Below are positions 9,878 through 19,171 of a stretch of 64,000 bases of DNA, piece after piece. Within the stretch, counting starts at the first letter, position 1. The number at the start of each line of letters is the position of its first letter. Location: the NCBI GenBank assembly GCA_003248315.1, contig QKWM01000004.1:434001-498000 (forward strand). The letters are read 5' to 3'. The notes beneath the pieces are model-generated. The model did not search any database. It saw nothing but the letters and a program-made list of their open reading frames with translations, and was not told the DNA's origin. Made by a program: the position numbers and the translations under genes. Source of the DNA: Streptomyces sp. SW4. Its GTDB lineage: Bacteria; Actinomycetota; Actinomycetes; Streptomycetales; Streptomycetaceae.

Positions 9878-11410
9878 GAAGCTTCCTGACCTCCCTCCGG
9901 CCCGTCCGCCGAGCACGCGCCCGGCCCGTCCGCGGGGCGCGTCCGTGGCCCTTCGGGCCCTGTGGCGCGTCCCGGCCTCGTGCCGCCCGGGCGGGCCTGC
10001 CCGGGCGTCGTCCGCGGACGGGTGCCGTCCACGCCGGAGGCGGTCCTCTTCGTGCGGGCGCGCCGCCTGCCCGCCTCGGCCGGCGTCCCGGCTCGTGTCC
10101 GCCGCCGGCGACCGGCGCGCGTGGGGTTCGTGCGGGATGCGGGCGGCGAAGGGGTGGCCGTCGGCGCAGCGGGTTGCGGGAGCGTCGCCGTGGGGGCGCT
10201 CTCGCCCGTCCGTTCGCCGCGCTCCGCGCGCAGGCAGCGGCGGATCGACTCCGGGTCGAGGCCCTCGTTGCAGGCCTGGTGCAGCAGGCGGGCGAAGAGG
10301 TAGTCGGGGTCCGCGCCCAGAGCCATGGCCAGTGCCTCGCGGGCCTCCAGTTCGTCACCGGTGGACCAGGCGACCCAGCCGGCGAGGGTGAGCGGCGCGG
10401 CCGCGTGCTCGCCGTAGGGGCCGACGCACCGGCGGGCCAGGGCACGCCAGAGCCGGAGCGCGGGTCCTGCCTCGTCGCCCTCCATCCACGCGGCGGCGCG
10501 GTCGCGGGTCGTGCGGTCCTGCAGGCCGAGGATCAGCGTCGCGGCCTCGTCGTCCGTGAGCAGGGTGTCGTCGCGGAGGTCGGCCACGGCCGGCCCGGCG
10601 ACGGGCGGGGCCTGGGCCAGGCGGTGCATGACCCGCTCCGCCAGTTCCAGTGTTTCCCGGGCGACCTCCGAGCGGCCGGTGTCGTCGAGCATCCGTGCGA
10701 CCAGGGACATGCTGGCGGTGTCGAGGGCGACTTCCTGACCCAGGCGTTCGACGCTCTCCCGCGGCAGCAGCCTGGCGTGCAGTTGCTTCAGCGTGCCGCG
10801 GACCTGGATGCCGGCGTAGGTGGCGGCGGCGGCCAGTACGGAGGTGCCGGGCAGGCCCATCGGGTGCCCTCGGCGGGCAGCAGGCCGCGTCGTCGCAGCA
10901 GTAGGACCAGAAACGGCCGTCGGAGATGCACAGCGCCTCGACCACGGGGACGTCGAGCGCTCCGCACTCGACGCGCAGTTTCTGGGCGAGTGGACGGAGC
11001 CGCTCCATGACCTGCCGGCCGGACTCGCCGTCCGACGGCTCCTGGCAGAGGTAGACGACCATCTGTTCCGGCCGGGCGCCGCGGCGCTCGCTGCCGGTCA
11101 CCAGTCCGTGGACCAGTTGCCGGGACGCGGAGGCCCAGTCGTCCGTGTGGGTCGGGATGCCCAGCCGGGCCCGGCCGCCGAAGCGTCCGCGTCCGTCCCG
11201 GTCGCGCAGGGCGACCAGGACGATGCTGTCCTCCGGGCGGTATCCGAGCAGGTAGGGCAGGGCGTCGGCCAGTTCGCCGGGGGTGCGCAGGGTGACCTGC
11301 GGCTCGTCGGCGGGTCCGTCGCACGCGGTCCGCGCGGGCCGATCGGGCCCGACGCCTCCCGCGATGTCGCCGTTCCCGGGGGATCCAGTGGATTCGCTGT
11401 GGTTCGTCAT
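9868..11410 (-). CDS. DUF4192 domain protein (frameshifted)
   Basis: The N-terminal 200 residues match the actinobacterial DUF4192 family (VTLRTPGELADALPYLLGYR, PEDSIVLVALRD, GRFWSYCCDDAACCP). The function of this family is unknown. The middle is helical with TPR-like sequence (LAGWVAWSTGDELEAREALA, MALGADPDYLFARLLHQA). The C-terminal 100 residues are Arg/Pro/Thr-rich and low in complexity. The frame breaks at 10862-10864, where CCC is found and CCCC is needed (CCPPEGTPMGLPG), which is the family sequence. The predicted protein is about 515 residues, cytosolic. It is transcribed divergently from the recQ-like gene across a repeat-filled gap. Confidence 0.82.
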
Positions 11411-11756
11411 GCCCAGACGATCTCGCGGAACAGAATCCTCCGCTTGAGCCTGTGGATAAGTCCGATCAGGGACACGTCACCACAGTCATCACCTGCGCGG
11501 CCACCGAGCCACCGCCCGAGGCCGAACCCGGCCACGACAGCCCGAGGCCGACCCCAGCCATCCACCACCTGAGACCGACCCAGCCACCACCGCCCGAGGC
11601 CGACCCCAGCCATCCACCACCTGAGACCGAACCCAGCCACCACCACCCGAGGCCGAACCCACCCGTCCACCGCCCGATGCCGCTCGACGCCGAACTCACC
11701 GAGCCACCGCCCGGACGCCGAGCGCGGTGGGCGGGATGTCAGTGCCGTCCTGTTGT
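11411..11756. other. Divergent promoter gap with a 52-bp repeat array
   Basis: The gap between the divergent DUF4192 and recQ-like genes has no gene of its own. Positions 11505-11715 are filled by CCACC-CCCGAGGCCGA type repeats. The promoters of both genes must lie at the flanks, but no clear hexamers are visible. Confidence 0.5.
11505..11715. repeat. Imperfect tandem array, 52-bp period
   Basis: A 38-bp block beginning CCCGAGGCCGACCCCAGCC is present twice without change, at 11541-11578 and 11593-11630. Degenerate copies of CCACC(G/A)CCCGAGGCCGA flank them on both sides. Confidence 0.88.
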
Positions 11757-13928
11757 ATGGAACGCATGGAGCACACGAGCAACGCGGATCTGCGGACCGC
11801 TGCCGACACGGTCCTCGCCCGACTCGTCGGGGACGCCTCCGGGACGGCCCGGCTGCGCGAGGACCAGTGGCGGGCCATCGAGGCTCTGGTCGCCGAGCGG
11901 CGCCGGGCCCTCGTGGTCCAGCGCACGGGCTGGGGCAAGTCCGCGGTCTACTTCGTGGCCACCGCCCTGCTGCGCGCCCGCGGCTCGGGGCCCACGGTGA
12001 TCGTCTCCCCGCTGCTCGCGCTGATGCGCAACCAGGTCGAGGCCGCCGCCCGGGCCGGTATCCACGCCCGCACCATCAACTCCTCCAACACCGAGGAGTG
12101 GCAGCAGATCCAGGACGAGATCGCCGCCGGGGACGTCGACGTCCTCCTGGTCAGCCCGGAGCGGCTGAACAACCCGGACTTCCGCGACCAGGTGCTCCCG
12201 AGCTGGCCGCCGCCACCGGTCTCCTCGTGGTGGACGAGGCGCACTGCATCTCGGACTGGGGCACGACTTCCGCCCGGACTACCGCCGGCTGCGCACCATG
12301 CTCGCGGACCTGCCGTCCGGCGTCCCTGTGCTCGCGACCACCGCCACCGCCAACGCGCGTGTGACGGCGGACGTCGCCGAGCAGCTCGGCACGGGCGGCA
12401 CGTCGGACGCGCTGGTGCTGCGCGGCCCACTGGACCGGGAGAGCCTCAGCCTGTCCGTCCTGCGGCTGCCGGACGCCCCCAGCCGGATGGCCTGGCTCGC
12501 CGACCACCTGCACGAGCTGCCGGGTTCGGGGATCGTCTACACGCTCACCGTCGCGGCCGCCGAGGAGGTCACGGCCCACCTCCGCCGGCGCGGCCACGCG
12601 GTGGCCTCCTACACCGGCAAGACCGAGAACGCCGACCGGCAGCAGGCGGAGGAGGATCTGCTCGCCAACCGCGTCAAGGCACTCGTCGCGACCTCGGCCC
12701 TGGGCATGGGGTTCGACAAACCGGACCTGGGCTTCGTGGTCCACCTCGGGTCGCCCTCCTCCCCATCGCCTACTACCAGCAGGTCGGCCGCGCCGGGCGC
12801 GGCGTCGCGCATGCCGAGGTCCTGCTGCTGCCCGGCAAGGAGGACGAGGCCATCTGGGAGTACTTCGCCTCGCTCGCCTTCCCGTCGGAGGAGCTGGTGC
12901 GCCGCACCCTCGACGTCCTCGCGCACGCGGACAGGCCTCTGTCCCTGCCTGCCCTGGAGCCCCTGGTCGAACTGCGCCGCTCCCGGCTGGAGACGATGCT
13001 GAAGGTCCTCGACGTGGACGGCGCGGTGCGGCGGGTGAAGGGCGGCTGGATCGCGACCGGGCAGCCCTGGGTCTACGACAAGGAGCGCTACGACTGGGTG
13101 GCGCGGCAGCGCGAGGCCGAGCAGCAGGCGATGCGTGAGTACGCGTCGACGACCGACTGCCGCATGGAGTTCCTGCAACGCCAGTTGGACGACGAGGGCG
13201 CCAAGCCGTGCGGCCGCTGCGACAACTGCGCGGGGCCGAGGTTCACCGCCGACACCTCGGCGGACGCCCTCGACGCCGTGCGTGCCGACCTGATCCGTCC
13301 CGGTGTCGAGGTGGAGCCGCGCCGCATGTGGCCGACCGGGCTGCCGGCGATCGGCATCGATCTCAAGGGACGTATCCCGGCGGGCGAACAGGCGGCCCCG
13401 GGGCGGGCTCTCGGCCGGCTGTCGGACATCGGCTGGGGCAACCGCCTGCGGCCGATGCTCTCGGCGCAGGCCCCGGACGGACCGGTGCCGGACGACGTCG
13501 CCAAGGCCGTGGTGGACGTGCTGGCCGACTGGGCGAAGGGCCCCGGCGGCTGGGCGCCCGGCGCCGCGGACGGCCGGGCTCGTCCCGTCGGTGTGGTCAC
13601 CGTCGCCTCGAGCAGCCGGCCCCAGCTCGTCCACTCCCTCGGGGCGCGCATCGCCGAGATCGGCCGGCTGCCGTTGCTGGGCACCGTCGAGTACACCGGC
13701 GACGCCCCCCGGATGTCCCGCAGCAACAGCGCCCAGCGTCTGAAGGCCCTCGACGGGGCCCTGACGGTGCCGCCCGGTCTCGCCGCGGCGCTGGCGGAGC
13801 GACCGGGCCCGGTCTTCCTGGTCGACGACTTCACCGAGACCGGCTGGACCCTGGCGGTTGCCGCCCGTCTGCTCCGCCGGGCCGGCGCCCAGGAGGTGCT
13901 GCCGCTGGTTCTGGCCGTGCAGGGCTGA
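11757..13928 (+). CDS. RecQ-type DNA helicase with C-terminal phosphoribosyltransferase-like domain (frameshifted)
   Basis: Start ATG at 11757 (MERMEHTSNADLRTA); ATG at 11766 is equally possible and neither has a clear ribosome binding site. Helicase motifs run in order: I (QRTGWGKSAVYF), Ia (SPLLALMRNQ), II (LVVDEAHCISDWG), III (ATTATAN), V (TSALGMGFDKPDLGFVVHLG) and VI (YYQQVGRAGRG). A zinc-binding segment follows (CRMEFLQ, CGRCDNC). The last 200 residues end in a PRPP-binding-like loop, VFLVDDFTETGWT. The ATPase and 3'-5' unwinding roles follow from the family; the added domain is unexplained. The frame breaks near 12197, 12257 and 12761 (C/G runs); motif II straddles two of them. Predicted length is about 724 residues. 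Confidence 0.88.
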   Translation: MERMEHTSNADLRTAADTVLARLVGDASGTARLREDQWRAIEALVAERRRALVVQRTGWGKSAVYFVATALLRARGSGPTVIVSPLLALMRNQVEAAARAGIHARTINSSNTEEWQQIQDEIAAGDVDVLLVSPERLNNPDFRDQVLPSWPPPPVSSWWTRRTASRTGARLPPGLPPAAHHARGPAVRRPCARDHRHRQRACDGGRRRAARHGRHVGRAGAARPTGPGEPQPVRPAAAGRPQPDGLARRPPARAAGFGDRLHAHRRGRRGGHGPPPPARPRGGLLHRQDRERRPAAGGGGSARQPRQGTRRDLGPGHGVRQTGPGLRGPPRVALLPIAYYQQVGRAGRGVAHAEVLLLPGKEDEAIWEYFASLAFPSEELVRRTLDVLAHADRPLSLPALEPLVELRRSRLETMLKVLDVDGAVRRVKGGWIATGQPWVYDKERYDWVARQREAEQQAMREYASTTDCRMEFLQRQLDDEGAKPCGRCDNCAGPRFTADTSADALDAVRADLIRPGVEVEPRRMWPTGLPAIGIDLKGRIPAGEQAAPGRALGRLSDIGWGNRLRPMLSAQAPDGPVPDDVAKAVVDVLADWAKGPGGWAPGAADGRARPVGVVTVASSSRPQLVHSLGARIAEIGRLPLLGTVEYTGDAPRMSRSNSAQRLKALDGALTVPPGLAAALAERPGPVFLVDDFTETGWTLAVAARLLRRAGAQEVLPLVLAVQG

Positions 13929-13931
13929 CGA

Positions 13932-13960
13932 CGGCCGTGGCCGGCCACACCCCACGGCCG
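13932..13960 (+). terminator. Terminator of the recQ-like gene
   Basis: A perfect 9-bp stem, CGGCCGTGG (13932-13940) with CCACGGCCG (13952-13960), with an 11-base loop, starts four bases after the stop codon. Confidence 0.75.
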
Positions 13961-14321
13961 CGGCCCGGCCCACCGCACCGGCCACCCCGCACCAGCCCCA
14001 CCGGCACCGGCACCGGCCAACCGCACGGGCCCCACCCGCACCGCCCCACCCGCAGACCGCCCGACCGCATGGGTGGGCGCCCACCACCGATCCACCCACC
14101 GGGCATCACGCCGACAACCTCTGGGTAGGGATATAGGACGCGCATCACCCGATATCGGTCGACGGTCCCAATTGCTCGTTGCCGCAGCCAAGTTCGACAG
14201 GAAGAATTGAGGTCCGCTCCCCGCACGGCTCGTCCGTGTCCCGGCTGGGCTTCACTGCGGTGCGCGCTCCCACGACATCCGACCCCGCCCGCAGTATGGG
14301 CGCGTAGCCGAAGGGAGGAAC
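13961..14321. other. Gap between the recQ-like gene and the next plus gene
   Basis: About 360 bp with no gene seen. The first half is a CACCGG/CCCCACC-rich, low-complexity stretch (13970-14110). The second half (14130-14300) is AT-richer and should carry the promoter of the gene at 14322, although no convincing hexamers were found. Confidence 0.45.
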
Positions 14322-14936
14322 GTGACCTTCGGATTCGCTCCGTCCTCGACTGCACCGCTGTCGCCGTCCGCCGCTTCGACCGGCCGTGTGCTGGAGCCGG
14401 CGGAGTGGGCTGCCGCGGGGATCCCGCTGCTGCGCAATCCCCGGGAGGTCGTCAGCGGCCTCCACTCCCGGCACCGCCCCAGGCCCGCCACCGCGATCGT
14501 GGCCGTGCTCGATCCGGACGAACGGCTGCGCGCCAGCGCCTCGTTCACCCGCCGCACGGCGCCGGCCGACGGCTGGCTCTTCCGCAACGTGCTGCTCGAC
14601 CAGTTGCGCCGGGTCATCCCGCACGATCTGCGGCGCCGCACGCCGGTCCGGACCGCCGTGCTGCTCTACTGCCGCGACGGCGACGCGCGTTGGACCGAGG
14701 AGGACGGCGCGTGGATGTGGGGGCTGCGGGACGCCTGCACCCTGCACGGCCTGCGCTGCGGGGCGTACATCACGCTGACCCGCGACGGCTGGCAGGTCCT
14801 CGGGGAGGGCCGTGGCGGGCGACGCCCGGCCTCCGGTTCGGCACCCGAGCCGTTCGCCACCGCGGAGGCTCCACCTCCGCCGCCGCGCACCGGAGGCGCC
14901 GCTTCGGAGGTCCTGCGTCGCGCGGCGGCCCGCTGA
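14322..14936 (+). CDS. Conserved Streptomyces protein of unknown function
   Basis: A 204-residue protein starting at GTG 14322 (VTFGFAPSSTAPLSPS), with a strong AGGGAGG five bases upstream. The core (residues about 25-160) is a compact alpha/beta region with LEPAEWAAAGIPLLRNPREV, TAIVAVLDPDERLRA and the motif RTAVLLYCRDGDARWTEED near residue 110. The C-terminal 40 residues are Ala/Pro/Arg-rich. No signal peptide or membrane segment. I do not recognise a characterised family. A homologue sits at the same place between recQ-like and rnhB genes in related genomes (from memory, not checked). Intact and probably monocistronic. Confidence 0.8.
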   Translation: MTFGFAPSSTAPLSPSAASTGRVLEPAEWAAAGIPLLRNPREVVSGLHSRHRPRPATAIVAVLDPDERLRASASFTRRTAPADGWLFRNVLLDQLRRVIPHDLRRRTPVRTAVLLYCRDGDARWTEEDGAWMWGLRDACTLHGLRCGAYITLTRDGWQVLGEGRGGRRPASGSAPEPFATAEAPPPPPRTGGAASEVLRRAAAR

Positions 14937-15241
14937 CCACCACGTACGCCCGGCTGACCACTGCCCGCCGCTGCACCGGAGGGGCTGGCCGGCGGCATAC
15001 CGGCGACACCGCATCGCGCCCTGGCGGCGCCACACGGCCGGACACCACGGCACCGGGAACCGCCTGCGCACCGCGAAACCGCCGCAACCACCCGCGCACC
15101 GCGAAACGGCCGCAACCACCCGCACACCGCGGAACGGCCGCAATCACCCGGTGGCCGCGAGCCGACGTGGCACCCCGGCGCCCGGCCGCCGGGCATGCCG
15201 AGGCCCCACCGCACCGGTGACCGGAGGGTGGCACCCGCCCG
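14937..15241. other. Convergent gap with a 28-bp tandem repeat
   Basis: No gene seen. The gap lies between convergent genes and is mainly the repeat at 15068-15151 plus GC-rich low-complexity sequence. Confidence 0.5.
15068..15151. repeat. Three-copy 28-bp tandem repeat
   Basis: Units beginning GCACCGCGAAAC at 15068 and 15096, and ACACCGCGGAAC at about 15124, continue with GCCGCAACCACCCG and differ at only a few positions. The repeat lies in the gap between convergent genes. Confidence 0.85.
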
Positions 15242-15257
15242 CCCGGCGTCCGCCGGG
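15242..15257 (-). terminator. Possible terminator after the unknown gene at 15273
   Basis: CCCGGCG (15242-15248) pairs with CGCCGGG (15251-15257) around a two-base loop, 16 bp past the stop codon. The stem is short, so the call is weak. Confidence 0.4.
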
Positions 15258-15272
15258 GGCGGCGGCGTCGGC

Positions 15273-15902
15273 TCAGACGCCCGCGCCGAGCACCGAGTTG
15301 ATGCGCTGCGGGTCGCCGCAGACGATCAGCAGGGCACCGGCCCGCGCATGGGCCAGGGACAGTGCCGTGGCGGCGGCGGCTTCGGTGCCGCCGTTGAGCG
15401 CGACGACGACCACGGGCCGGGCTGCGGCACGGTCGGCGACGGCGGCGTCCGCGTAGAAGACGTCGTCACCGGCGTCGTGCTGGGCCCAGTAGGCGGCCTC
15501 GCCGAAGGACAGTTCGTGGGCGGCCCACGGATGCGGCTCGCCCGTGGTGAGCACCAGCACCTCGCCGGGGCCACGGCCCGAGTCCAGCAGCAGGTCCACG
15601 GCTTCCTCGGCGGCGTCGAGGGCGCCGTCGACCGAGGCCGGGATCAGCTGGATCTGCGGGGTGGCCGAGGCGGCGGGAGCGGCCGGTGCGGCCGGTCCGG
15701 GCTTCGGGGCGGCCGCGTCGCGGGGCGTGCGCTGCGCCGGCGGAGCGGGCCGGTGGGGGCCGGGACGGCCGGGACGCGGCCCAGCCGAGGGACGGGGGCC
15801 GGGTACGGGGCGGGGGGTCGGCGCGGTGCGGCCGCTGGCCGGCGTGGCGCGGGGACCCTGGGCACTCTCGTGAATCTGAGGCTCCTCGGGAATGAGAGGC
15901 AT
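15273..15902 (-). CDS. Conserved hypothetical protein next to rnhB
   Basis: A 209-residue protein starting at ATG 15902 (MPLIPEEPQIHESAQGPRAT). Residues 15-95 are a Pro/Arg/Ala-rich disordered segment. Residues 100-205 form an alpha/beta domain (IQLIPASVDGALDAAEEAVD, GPGEVLVLTTGEPHPWAAHE, ARPVVVVALNGG, GALLIVCGDPQRINSVLGAG). The strand pattern and the CGDPQRIN ending recall the C-terminal part of UvrD-like helicases, but no helicase motif is complete, so no function is claimed. Intact. It reads away from rnhB's end with about 70 bp between them, on the same strand. Confidence 0.75.
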   Translation of the reverse strand: MPLIPEEPQIHESAQGPRATPASGRTAPTPRPVPGPRPSAGPRPGRPGPHRPAPPAQRTPRDAAAPKPGPAAPAAPAASATPQIQLIPASVDGALDAAEEAVDLLLDSGRGPGEVLVLTTGEPHPWAAHELSFGEAAYWAQHDAGDDVFYADAAVADRAAARPVVVVALNGGTEAAAATALSLAHARAGALLIVCGDPQRINSVLGAGV

Positions 15903-15970
15903 GAGCTGATATTTATCAAACGTTGGTGCGGCGCGTGTGGGCGGGTGGCACATGCGTGCGAGCGGAACCG

Positions 15971-16672
15971 TCAGAAATCGAAGCCGAGCTGACCCTCGAT
16001 TTCCGGAACGCTTCCCTCCGCCCAACTGCGGGCCTTCTTGAGGTGCCGCCACTGGGGCAGCGCATCAAGATACGCCCACGACAAGCGGTGGTACGGGGTG
16101 GGGCCCCGCTCCGCCAGTGCGGCCTTGTGCACGGGCGACGGATACCCGGCGTTGTCCGCAAAACCGAAGTCTGCATGGTCGACACCCAGTTCGGCCATCA
16201 TTTTGTCGCGCTGGACCTTGGCGATCACCGAGGCCGCCGCGACCGCCACACAGGACTGGTCGCCCTTGATCACCGTACGCACCCGCCAGGGCGCCCCGAG
16301 ATAGTCGTGCTTGCCGTCGAGGATGACGGCGTCGGGGCGGACCGGCAGCGCATCCAGGGCACGCACCGCGGCGAGCCGCAGCGCGGCCGTCATACCCATG
16401 TCGTCGATCTCCTCGGGAGTGGCGTGACCCAGCCCGTAGGAGGTCACCCACGACCGCAGTTCCTCGGCGAGTTCGGTACGCCGCTTCACGGTGAGCAGCT
16501 TGGAATCGGTGAGCCCCGCCGGGGGACGCCGCAGTCCGGTGACCGCGGCGCAGACGGTGACGGGCCCGGCCCAGGCGCCGCGCCCCACCTCGTCGACACC
16601 GGCAATGATCTTCGCTCCGGTCGTGGCGCGGAGTGAGCGCTCGACGGTGTGAGTAGGCGGTTCGTACGGCAT
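15971..16672 (-). CDS. rnhB: Ribonuclease HII
   Basis: A 233-residue enzyme that cleaves RNA in RNA-DNA hybrids and starts removal of misincorporated ribonucleotides. Residues 20-215 carry the RNase HII signatures: [18 protein letters not shown] (catalytic Asp-Glu), [23 protein letters not shown] (third Asp), [16 protein letters not shown] and the fourth acidic residue near [13 protein letters not shown]. Length and motif spacing are normal and the frame is intact. The 10-residue N-terminal extension ([10 protein letters not shown]) is usual in Streptomyces. The gene stands alone, with the unknown protein gene directly downstream. Confidence 0.97.
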   Translation of the reverse strand: MPYEPPTHTVERSLRATTGAKIIAGVDEVGRGAWAGPVTVCAAVTGLRRPPAGLTDSKLLTVKRRTELAEELRSWVTSYGLGHATPEEIDDMGMTAALRLAAVRALDALPVRPDAVILDGKHDYLGAPWRVRTVIKGDQSCVAVAAASVIAKVQRDKMMAELGVDHADFGFADNAGYPSPVHKAALAERGPTPYHRLSWAYLDALPQWRHLKKARSWAEGSVPEIEGQLGFDF

Positions 16673-16752
16673 GGCGCCCTTAGCCTACGCCGCTCCCGTT
16701 CGCCTCCGACACCCCGGTTCCCCTGTGACGCCAGGGCCCTGTCCGGCGATCG

Positions 16753-17373
16753 TCAGCCGGCCTCGCGTCGCAGCAGCGGAACCATCAGCTGGTCGATCAT
16801 CTCCTCCAGATCACGATCCGTCCATTCGCTGGCGCAAATCTTGGATCGGTACATCATCATGGCCGGAACCGCGTCGAAGACATAGCCGTTCGCCGCGTCC
16901 GGGCGCACCTCCCCGCGGTCGATTCCACGGGTGATGACCTCACGGAGCATCCGGATGGTGGGCTCGATGACTCCTTGCACGATCACACCGTGGAAGCGTT
17001 CGGCCTGCAGGTTGTCGCACTCGTGAATGACCGATCGCAGGGCGAAACCGGGGCGGGAGTACATCGCGTCGCGCGCCAGCCGGCAGAGCGCCAGGAGATC
17101 GTCGCGCACATTGCCCAGATCGGGCACGGCGTCGAAGCTCGGCAGCCCGGACCGCAGCGCGTCCACCACGAGGTCCTCCTTGGACGGCCAGCGCCGGTAG
17201 ATCGCAGCCTTGCCGGTCTGCGCGCCGGCCGCGACGGCTTCCATCGTCAGACCCTTCCACCCGACCGTGCTGAGCTGATCCAGGGCGGCGTCGAGGATCG
17301 CGCGTTCGAGTACCGCACCACGACGGCGAGAGGCCGACTGAGCGGGAGCGGCCTCCCGGTGCGGAGTGATCAT
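16753..17373 (-). CDS. TetR-family repressor of the adjacent MFS pump
   Basis: A 206-residue regulator. Start ATG at 17373 (MITPHREAAPAQSASRRRGA) with GGAGA upstream. Residues about 20-65 form the TetR helix-turn-helix (RAILDAALDQLSTVGWKGLT, then AVAAGAQTGKAAIYRRWPSK). The C-terminal helices form a ligand pocket typical of drug-sensing TetR proteins (DALRSGLPSFDAVPDLG, MLREVITRGIDRGEVRPDA). It is divergent from the efflux gene at 17597, and two related operator palindromes lie in the 223-bp gap, so repression of both genes is inferred. Intact. The inducer cannot be predicted. Confidence 0.9.
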   Translation of the reverse strand: MITPHREAAPAQSASRRRGAVLERAILDAALDQLSTVGWKGLTMEAVAAGAQTGKAAIYRRWPSKEDLVVDALRSGLPSFDAVPDLGNVRDDLLALCRLARDAMYSRPGFALRSVIHECDNLQAERFHGVIVQGVIEPTIRMLREVITRGIDRGEVRPDAANGYVFDAVPAMMMYRSKICASEWTDRDLEEMIDQLMVPLLRREAG

Positions 17374-17505
17374 GGGGCTGTCTCCAGGGGATGTGGGAGC
17401 GGACGGACAACAGGCGGACGGACAACAAAGGGAAGCAGGCGTTCCGGGGATGGAACGGAGCCGGGCCGCCGCGGCGGGGGACGAGGGACGCGCGACGACG
17501 GAAAA

Positions 17506-17525
17506 AGTGAACGGTTGCGTTCCCT
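17506..17525. promoter_or_regulatory. Second, degenerate TetR operator
   Basis: A 20-bp site, AGTGAACGGTTGCGTTCCCT, matches the perfect operator at 17554 in 16 of 20 positions. It lies exactly 48 bp upstream of that operator and overlaps the -35 region of the predicted MFS promoter. Confidence 0.55.
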
Positions 17526-17544
17526 GTCCGGGTGTCACTACCGT
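17515..17544 (+). promoter_or_regulatory. Predicted promoter of the MFS gene
   Basis: TTGCGT (17515-17520) and TACCGT (17539-17544) are separated by 18 bp, close to the Streptomyces HrdB-type pattern. The promoter lies between the two operator copies, so repressor binding at both would block it. Confidence 0.5.
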
Positions 17545-17553
17545 GGTCCGGAC

Positions 17554-17573
17554 AGTGAACGCGAGCGTTCACT
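17554..17573. promoter_or_regulatory. Perfect TetR operator palindrome
   Basis: AGTGAACGC-GA-GCGTTCACT is a perfect 20-bp inverted repeat in the gap between the divergent tetR and MFS genes, 23 bp before the MFS start codon. It is the probable binding site of the adjacent regulator. Confidence 0.8.
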
Positions 17574-17596
17574 AAGGCACTCGTGGGGGACCCATA

Positions 17597-19143
17597 GTGA
17601 CTACCTCTCCATTGATCAAGGACGACAAGCCGAGCGCGGCCCGCCGGGCGGGACGCCCCGGCATCGCGCTCACCGTCATCGCGGCCTGCCAACTCATGGT
17701 CGTACTCGACGCGACGATTGTGAACATCGCGCTTCCGCACATTCAAGAAGCGCTCAGGTTCAGCACGACCGACCTCACCTGGGTGGTCAGCTCGTACACG
17801 CTGACCTTCGGCGGGCTGCTGCTCCTCGGCGGCCGGGCGGGTGACATCCTCGGCCGGCGCCGCGTCTTCATGGCCGGCATCCTCATCTTCACCCTCGCCT
17901 CCCTGCTCGGCGGATTCGCCCAGGAGCCGTGGCAGCTGCTCGCCGCGCGCGTGCTGCAGGGCATGGGCGGTGCGATCGCCTCGCCCACCTCGCTGGCGCT
18001 CATCACCACCACCTTCCCGAGGGCCCGGAACGGAACCGGGCCTTCGGTGTCTTCGCCGCGGTGTCGGCCGGTGGCGGCGCCATCGGGCTGCTGGCGGGCG
18101 GCATGCTCACCGAGTGGCTCGACTGGCGCTGGGTGCTCTTCGTCAACGTGCCGATCGGCGTCCTGATAGCCGTCCTGGCCCCGATGTACATCAACGAGTC
18201 CGAACGCCACTCGGGCCGCTTCGACATCGCCGGAGCGGTGACCTCCACGGCCGGTATGGCCTCCCTCGTGTACGGCTTCATCCGAGCCGCGGAGGAGGGC
18301 TGGCGGGACACCCTGACCATCGGCTCCTTCGGCGCCGCCGCGGTGCTGCTCCTGGCCTTCGTGCTCATCGAGTCCCGGGCCAGGGAGCCGATCACGCCCC
18401 TGCGCATGTTCGCCGACCGGAACCGCTCCGGCACGTACGTGATCATGCTGTGCCTGGCCGCGGCGATGTTCGGGATGTTCTTCTACATCGTCCTCTTCGT
18501 GCAGAACGTGCTCGGCTACAGCCCGATCCAGGCCGGTCTCGCCTTCCTGCCGGTCACGGTCGTGATCGCGCTCGGCGCGGGGGTGTCCCAGCGCTTCCTG
18601 CCCGTGCTCGGCCCGAAGCCCTTCATGCTGGTGGGCTCGGCGCTCGCGGCCGTCGGACTGGCGTGGCAGGCGCTGATCAGCTCCGACAGCTCCTACGTCG
18701 GCGGAGTCCTCGGCCCCATGCTGATCTTCGGCTTCGGCATGGGCCTGAACTTCGTGACGCTGACACTCACCGCCGTCTCCGGCGTCGCCCAGCACGAGGC
18801 GGGCGCGGCGTCCGGGCTGCTCAACGCGACCCAGCAGGTGGGCGGCTCGATCGGCCTGGCCATCCTGACCACGGTGTTCGGCACGGCCAGCCGGGAGGAG
18901 GGCGAGAAGCAGGTCCAGGACTTCCTGGCGAACGGCTCGCCCGCCCAGAAGGCGGAGTTCGCGACGACGCACCAGCTGCCGGCGCCGTGGGGCCACGAGG
19001 TGCTGGCACAGGGCATCTCCGCGGCCTTCGTCCCGGCCGCCGCGATGGCCGTCCTCGCCCTGGCCACGGCCTGGCTGGTGATCCGCGTCCGCAAGAGCGA
19101 CCTGGAGGCCCTCTCCGGGTCGGCGGGGCCGGGCCTGGGCTGA
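17597..19143 (+). CDS. MFS multidrug efflux transporter, DHA2/EmrB type (frameshifted)
   Basis: Start GTG at 17597 (VTTSPLIKDDKPSAARRAG). About 14 membrane spans. Motifs include the first-helix signature QLMVVLDATIVNIALPHIQ (D1 motif) near residue 35, the loop motif GGRAGDILGRRRVF near 80, and the antiporter-type AGGGAIGLLAGGMLTEWLDW near 155. It is expected to export hydrophobic drugs by proton antiport. The frame breaks at 18016-18018 (CCC for CCCC in TTFPEGPERNRAF). After repair the protein is about 515 residues, ending in LSGSAGPGLG. It is divergent from the TetR gene, with operators flanking its promoter, and is followed by a strong hairpin. Confidence 0.92.
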
Positions 19144-19171
19144 GGCCGCGGCGTCGCGGGCCGGGCGGGGC

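Noticed and set aside
9900..10130. Separate plus-strand Arg/Pro-rich frame opposite the DUF4192 tail
   Set aside because: It is antisense to the low-complexity C-terminus of the DUF4192 protein and shows no independent features.
11505..11715. CRISPR-like array
   Set aside because: Repeats are head to tail without unique spacers, and no cas genes are in the window. The same holds for the other arrays.
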